From Verrucomicrobiales bacterium (GTDB lineage Bacteria; Verrucomicrobiota; Verrucomicrobiia; Limisphaerales; UBA11320): a stretch of 8,821 bases of DNA. The position numbers and the translations under genes are program-made. Positions 5,654 through 8,821 of this stretch are shown one piece after another. Where the stretch lies: assembly GCA_003452185.1 (NCBI GenBank), contig DMJJ01000395.1, forward strand, positions 1-8,821, read 5' to 3'. The notes beneath the pieces are model-generated. The model worked only from the letters and a program-made list of their open reading frames with translations. It made no database searches and had not been told where the DNA came from. Numbering within the stretch: position 1 is the first letter of the stretch; the number at the start of each line of letters is the position of its first letter.

Positions 5654-5676
5654 CCGCCGGCAGCCCGATAGACTTG

Positions 5677-5700
5677 GTCCCCTGCGAAACGGCAGGGGGC
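5677..5700 (+). promoter_or_regulatory. Alternative (anti-terminator-like) hairpin between pstS and pstC
   Basis: CCCCTGC (5679-5685) pairs perfectly with GCAGGGG (5692-5698) around the 6-base loop GAAACG. A U-G and a G-C pair extend it to 5677-5700. Its right arm is also the left arm of the stronger downstream hairpin (5691-5731), so both cannot form at once. The segment order 1-2-3, with 1 and 3 nearly the same sequence, is the layout of attenuators. The longer 2-3 pairing should be the more stable. Confidence 0.45.
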
Positions 5701-5739
5701 GGCCGACCCGGTGCCGGTACCGCCCCCTGCCGACATTTT
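5691..5739 (+). terminator. Strong hairpin with short T run between pstS and pstC (possible attenuator)
   Basis: GGCAGGGGGCGG (5691-5702) and CCGCCCCCTGCC (5720-5731) are perfect 12-base complements around a 17-base loop. Four bases after the stem come four Ts (5736-5739), directly before the pstC ATG at 5741. In many bacteria pstS is needed in large excess over the transporter genes, and a partial terminator or RNA-stabilising stem-loop after pstS is a known way to get it. The T run is short, so partial termination or 3'-end protection is likelier than a full stop. The stem also leaves little room for a ribosome site before pstC. Confidence 0.6.
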
Positions 5740-5740
5740 A

Positions 5741-6913
5741 ATGAGCCCATCGACCGAAGCAGTCCAGGAGAGCTGGTCCGCCATCGAGCGGGGTCGCCGT
5801 CGGCGCCCCGTGGAGTATGTGGTGGAGCGGGGGATCTTCCTTGTCTCGCTCTCCGCGATCCTGATGGTGTTTCTGATCTTCCTGTTCGTCGGCCGCGAGG
5901 GGCTTCCCGTCCTGCTGGGACGCCAGACCAGCGCCGCGCTCGCCGAGGTCATCCCGGTGGCCGACATGGACAAGACCCCGCCCGCAAAGCTGCAGCGCTA
6001 CCTCGGGTTGACCGGGACGCAGTTCCAGGAGATGGACCGCGAAACGAAGCTCGAGCTGATGACCCTCAAGGCCGAGGGGGCCCAGACCCTTGGGAAGGAA
6101 AAGGACGCCAGGCTGAACACCCTCGAGTGGCGCTACCTCCTGTTTCCCTACCAGTGGACCGGCTACGATCGGCCGGAGGCGATCTGGCAGCCTGTCTCCA
6201 CCATTCACAAGTACAACATTCTTCCCCTCCTGATCGGCACCCTCAAGGCGACCCTGGTGGCCCTGCTCTTCTCGGTGCCGGTCTCCCTGGCTGCGGCGAT
6301 CTACGTCTCCCAGCTGGCTCACCCCTCCCACAAGGAGTGGATGAAGCCGGCGATCGAGATGCTGTCGGGGATTCCCTCCGTGGTGCTCGGCTTCTTTGCC
6401 CTGCTGGTGATGGCGAGTTTCCTGCAGCCCCTCTTTGGGTATGAGTCCCGGCTCAACGCCTTCGTGGCGGGGCTTGCGCTTGGGATCGCGATCATCCCCG
6501 TGGTGTTTTCGATATCCGAGGATGCCCTGACGAGCGTCCCGCCCGCGTACAAGCAGGCGGCCCTGGCCCTGGGGTCAACCCCCTGGCAGGCGGCCTGGAA
6601 GGTCATCCTCCCCGCAGCCGTTCCCGGGGTGTGTGCCGCGGTGGTCCTGGGGTTCGGGCGGGCGATCGGTGAGACGATGATCGTCCTGATGGCCAGCGGC
6701 AACGCGAGCATCGTCTCGGCAAGCCTCTTTGACTCGACCCGGACAATCACCGCGACCATCGCTGCCGAGCTCGCGGAGACCGTCTTTGGCGAACACCACT
6801 ACCGGATGCTCTTTCTCCTGGGCGCGTTGCTCTTCGCGGCCACGTTCCTCTCCAACCTCCTCGCAACCCGGATCATGACCGGCCTGAAGGCCCGGATGGA
6901 GGGCAGGGCATGA
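5741..6913 (+). CDS. pstC: Phosphate ABC transporter, permease PstC
   Basis: A 390-residue inner-membrane permease that forms the phosphate channel with PstA. The first membrane helix is at about residues 32-50. An unusually long, mostly hydrophilic stretch of about 110 residues (51-160) lies outside the membrane before the second helix (about 164-188). The transporter core follows with helices near 208-228, 240-258, 295-316 and 356-376. The coupling motif contacted by PstB is at 271-291, KQAALALGSTPWQAAWKVIL then P, followed by LGFGRAIGETM (303-313), typical of PstC. E. coli PstC has 319 residues, so this is longer, mainly through the first loop. A GTG at 5711 would add ten residues but lies inside the hairpin loop, so the ATG is preferred; it has no Shine-Dalgarno. 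The gene overlaps pstA by four bases. Confidence 0.94.
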   Translation: MSPSTEAVQESWSAIERGRRRRPVEYVVERGIFLVSLSAILMVFLIFLFVGREGLPVLLGRQTSAALAEVIPVADMDKTPPAKLQRYLGLTGTQFQEMDRETKLELMTLKAEGAQTLGKEKDARLNTLEWRYLLFPYQWTGYDRPEAIWQPVSTIHKYNILPLLIGTLKATLVALLFSVPVSLAAAIYVSQLAHPSHKEWMKPAIEMLSGIPSVVLGFFALLVMASFLQPLFGYESRLNAFVAGLALGIAIIPVVFSISEDALTSVPPAYKQAALALGSTPWQAAWKVILPAAVPGVCAAVVLGFGRAIGETMIVLMASGNASIVSASLFDSTRTITATIAAELAETVFGEHHYRMLFLLGALLFAATFLSNLLATRIMTGLKARMEGRA

Positions 6914-7890
6914 GTTCGGCAGCCGCAAGCACCCCCTCGGAGACCCTCCCGGCTTCGGCCGGCTTTGAGACCCGGCGCCGGGATCGCGCATCGATGGTCG
7001 GCACCGCCATTACGGGCGGCGCGACGCTCCTGCTCCTGCTGCTCCTGGGGGTGATCCTGGGAAACATTCTCGTGAGCGGGCTCCCGGGGCTCTCGATCCG
7101 CTTCATCATCAGCGGGGCGGACAAGGACATGTTCGACGTCAACAAGGCGGGGGTGCTTCCGATGATCGTCGGCACCTCGCTGCGGGTGATCCTGATGACC
7201 CTGTTCGTCATCCCGGTCGGGGTGATCACGGCGATTTACCTGACGGAGTACGCCAACCCCGTGTCGCTGACCACGCGAATCATCCGGACTGCGGTGAACA
7301 ACCTGGCCGGCGTCCCGTCGATCGTCTTCGGGCTCTTCGGGCTCGGGTTCTTCATCAATTTCGCCGGAGGCACCCTGGATGACCTCTTCCGGCCAAGGGG
7401 GGCGGAGCCTCTCTGGGCGAAGCCGGGCATCCTCTGGGCCTCGCTCACCCTGGCGGTGATGACGCTGCCGCTGGTCATCGTCGCGACCGAGGAGTCCCTG
7501 AAGGCCATCCCGGTCGGCCTCCGGGAGGCGAGCCTCGCCCTCGGTGCCACGAAGCTCGAGACCGTGCGAAAGATCGTCCTGCCGCAGGCCCTGCCGGGCA
7601 TCCTCACCGGTGGGATCCTGGCCGTGGGGCGGGCCGGCGGGGAGGTCGCCCCGATCCTGTTCACGGGGGCGGCCTACTACATGGCCCAGTATCCCAGGGC
7701 GTTGACCGACCAGTTCATGGACCTGGGGTACCACACCTTCATCCTTTCCACCCAGTCGCCAAACATCGACCAAACGAGACCCATTCTTTACGCGACCGTC
7801 CTCGTTCTGTTGCTTCTGACATTCACCCTGAATGTCGTCGCCATTCTGCTGCGGGCCCGGATCCGGCGGCGGGCCCGGGCGTCGCACTGA
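6910..7890 (+). CDS. pstA: Phosphate ABC transporter, permease PstA
   Basis: A 326-residue inner-membrane permease, partner of PstC. It has a polar, cytoplasmic N-terminus of about 30 residues, a first helix at about 33-56 (LLLLLLGVILGNILVSGL), and further helices near 85-112, 130-152, 174-194, 230-256 and 293-315. The cytoplasmic coupling motif is at 206-225, EASLALGATKLETVRKIVLP, matching the EAA-loop consensus. It is followed by VGRAGGEVAPILFTGAA (239-255), characteristic of PstA. Translation starts at the ATG overlapping the pstC stop (ATGA), with GGAGGG at 6898-6903 six bases upstream. This indicates translational coupling and equal dosage of the two permeases. The C-terminus is a short Arg-rich tail. 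pstB follows after 15 bases. Confidence 0.95.
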   Translation: MSSAAASTPSETLPASAGFETRRRDRASMVGTAITGGATLLLLLLLGVILGNILVSGLPGLSIRFIISGADKDMFDVNKAGVLPMIVGTSLRVILMTLFVIPVGVITAIYLTEYANPVSLTTRIIRTAVNNLAGVPSIVFGLFGLGFFINFAGGTLDDLFRPRGAEPLWAKPGILWASLTLAVMTLPLVIVATEESLKAIPVGLREASLALGATKLETVRKIVLPQALPGILTGGILAVGRAGGEVAPILFTGAAYYMAQYPRALTDQFMDLGYHTFILSTQSPNIDQTRPILYATVLVLLLLTFTLNVVAILLRARIRRRARASH

Positions 7891-7905
7891 AAGGGAACCT
7901 GCACG

Positions 7906-8751
7906 ATGAGCGCCACACTCATGGATCCAACCCCAGTGAAAAGCCCCGCGGTGATGACCCCCCCGCCGGCCGGCCCGACGGAACCCGCGACAGCGGCGAG
8001 GGAGCTCATCCGGGCCCGGGACCTCTCCCTCTACTACGGCCCGAGCCGTGCGTTGAAGTCGATCAACCTCGGGATCCAGGAGCGGCTTGTCACCGCGTTC
8101 ATCGGACCCTCGGGATGCGGCAAATCGACGTTCCTCCGGTGCTTCAACCGGATGAACGACCTCATCGACCACGTCCGGATCGAGGGGCGGATCGAGATCG
8201 GAGGCCACGATATCCATGCCAAAAACGTGGATGTGATCGAGCTCCGCAAGCGGGTCGGGATGGTGTTCCAGAAGTCGAATCCGTTCCCGAAATCGATCTA
8301 TGAGAACATCGCCTACGGGCTCCGGCTCCACGGGATGCGGGAGCGCTCCCGGATCGACGAGGTGGTGGAGCAGAGTCTCCGCGGGGCGGCCCTGTGGGAT
8401 GAGGTCAAGGACCGGCTTCATGGCAGCGCCCTGGGGCTCTCGGGCGGGCAGCAGCAGCGGCTTTGCATCGCCCGCGCCATCGCCATCCGGCCCCAGATCC
8501 TGCTGATGGACGAGCCGGCTTCGGCGCTCGACCCCATCGCCACCGCGCGGGTTGAGGAGCTCATCCTCGAGCTGAAGAAGGACTACACGATCGTCATCGT
8601 GACTCACAACATGCAGCAGGCGGCCCGGATCTCCGACCACACGGCGTTCTTCTATCTGGGCGAGCTCATCGAATACGACGCCACGGTCAAGATTTTCACC
8701 AACCCGAGCCGCAAGCAGACCGAGGACTACGTCACGGGAAGGTTTGGATGA
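7906..8751 (+). CDS. pstB: Phosphate ABC transporter, ATP-binding protein PstB
   Basis: A 281-residue cytoplasmic ATPase that powers phosphate import. All ABC motifs are intact: Walker A GPSGCGKST (67-75), Q-loop at Gln122 (FQKSNPF), signature LSGGQQQR (178-185), Walker B ILLMDEP (198-204), D-loop SALD (206-209) and the switch His234 in VTHNM. The phrases FNRMNDL (80-86) and FQKSNPFPKSIYEN (121-134) mark it as PstB rather than another importer ATPase. E. coli PstB has 257 residues; the excess here is a Pro/Ala/Thr-rich N-terminal extension of about 30 residues. In-frame ATGs at 7921 and 7954 could start shorter forms, but AAGGGAA (7891-7897) eight bases before the ATG at 7906 supports the first. 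The gene lies 15 bases after pstA and overlaps phoU by four bases. Confidence 0.97.
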   Translation: MSATLMDPTPVKSPAVMTPPPAGPTEPATAARELIRARDLSLYYGPSRALKSINLGIQERLVTAFIGPSGCGKSTFLRCFNRMNDLIDHVRIEGRIEIGGHDIHAKNVDVIELRKRVGMVFQKSNPFPKSIYENIAYGLRLHGMRERSRIDEVVEQSLRGAALWDEVKDRLHGSALGLSGGQQQRLCIARAIAIRPQILLMDEPASALDPIATARVEELILELKKDYTIVIVTHNMQQAARISDHTAFFYLGELIEYDATVKIFTNPSRKQTEDYVTGRFG

Positions 8752-8821
8752 GCATCGAACACCCCATGACCCATCACGACGAGGAGCTGGCCCATTTGAA
8801 GGAGCGGTTGATCACCATGGC
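8748..8821 (+). CDS. phoU: PhoU-family phosphate signalling protein, 5' fragment
   Basis: The first 24 codons and two further bases of a gene cut by the window end. The visible residues include THHDEELAHLKERLITM (8-24). This fits the start of PhoU, where an N-terminal helix of the type H-x2-EL-x2-L-x6-M begins the first three-helix bundle. PhoU is a cytoplasmic protein that connects the Pst transporter with the PhoR sensor kinase and represses the Pho regulon when phosphate is plentiful. The ATG overlaps the pstB stop (ATGA) and GGGAAGG (8736-8742) lies five bases upstream, so coupling to pstB is clear. A later ATG at 8766 is possible but poorer. The identification rests on a short fragment plus its place after pstB, the usual position of phoU. 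Confidence 0.88.
   Translation, partial: MSIEHPMTHHDEELAHLKERLITM

Noticed and set aside
5711..5740. A GTG start for pstC ten codons upstream
   Set aside because: It lies in the hairpin loop and right arm, adds a Pro-rich stub, and its only purine run is 11 bases away and inside the stem. It remains possible, but the ATG is preferred.
6799..8640. A 613-codon open frame on the minus strand opposite pstA and pstB
   Set aside because: It is a by-product of high GC and third-position bias: the protein is rich in Arg, Gly, Asp, His and Pro with no domain, and it lies opposite two genes with full motif sets.

Overview
The window reads as ordinary chromosome of a GC-rich, diderm (Gram-negative type) bacterium. 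The cell-envelope genes support this: a TonB/ExbB/ExbD energy-transduction cluster, an outer-membrane porin ending in Phe, and a periplasmic phosphate-binding protein. The porin type (N-terminal amphipathic segment followed by a beta-barrel), several starts without a Shine-Dalgarno sequence, and an enlarged PstC resemble what I know from Verrucomicrobiota and relatives. That placement is inference; no rRNA or phylogenetic marker is present.

Layout. (1) Positions 1-2048, plus strand: the 3' end of an exbB/tolQ-type proton-channel gene, an exbD, a tonB-family gene and a second exbD, tightly spaced as one operon. It would carry proton-motive force to outer-membrane receptors. (2) Positions 2049-2207: a short convergent gap with two GC-rich hairpins, the second a candidate terminator. 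(3) Positions 2208-3167, minus strand: an AraC/XylS-family regulator with a cupin-like N-terminus and a C-terminal double helix-turn-helix. (4) Positions 3168-3373: a divergent control region with 11-bp-phased repeats resembling a Pho box, plus small inverted repeats. (5) Positions 3374-4720: a putative porin. (6) Positions 4721-4792: a short gap with a clearer Pho-box-like repeat. (7) Positions 4793-8821: pstS, pstC, pstA, pstB and the start of phoU, the standard high-affinity phosphate uptake and signalling operon, cut by the window end.

How the parts fit. PstS captures phosphate in the periplasm, PstC and PstA form the inner-membrane channel, PstB supplies ATP hydrolysis, and PhoU links transport to PhoR/PhoB-type signalling. 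The same type of repeat (a T-N-G-T-N-A-C core every 11 bp) lies upstream of both the porin and pstS. This suggests that the porin is the outer-membrane entry route for phosphate and part of the same regulon. Between pstS and pstC lies a strong hairpin next to a short T run, overlapped by a mutually exclusive alternative hairpin. It could make pstS more abundant than the downstream transporter genes.

I found no tRNA, rRNA, CRISPR array, insertion sequence, prophage or toxin-antitoxin gene, and no gene-free stretch above 300 bases. I see no wholly new system. The points worth a second look are the shared Pho-like repeats, the pstS-pstC hairpin switch, the long periplasmic insertion in PstC, and the nearly identical core of the two exbD genes.
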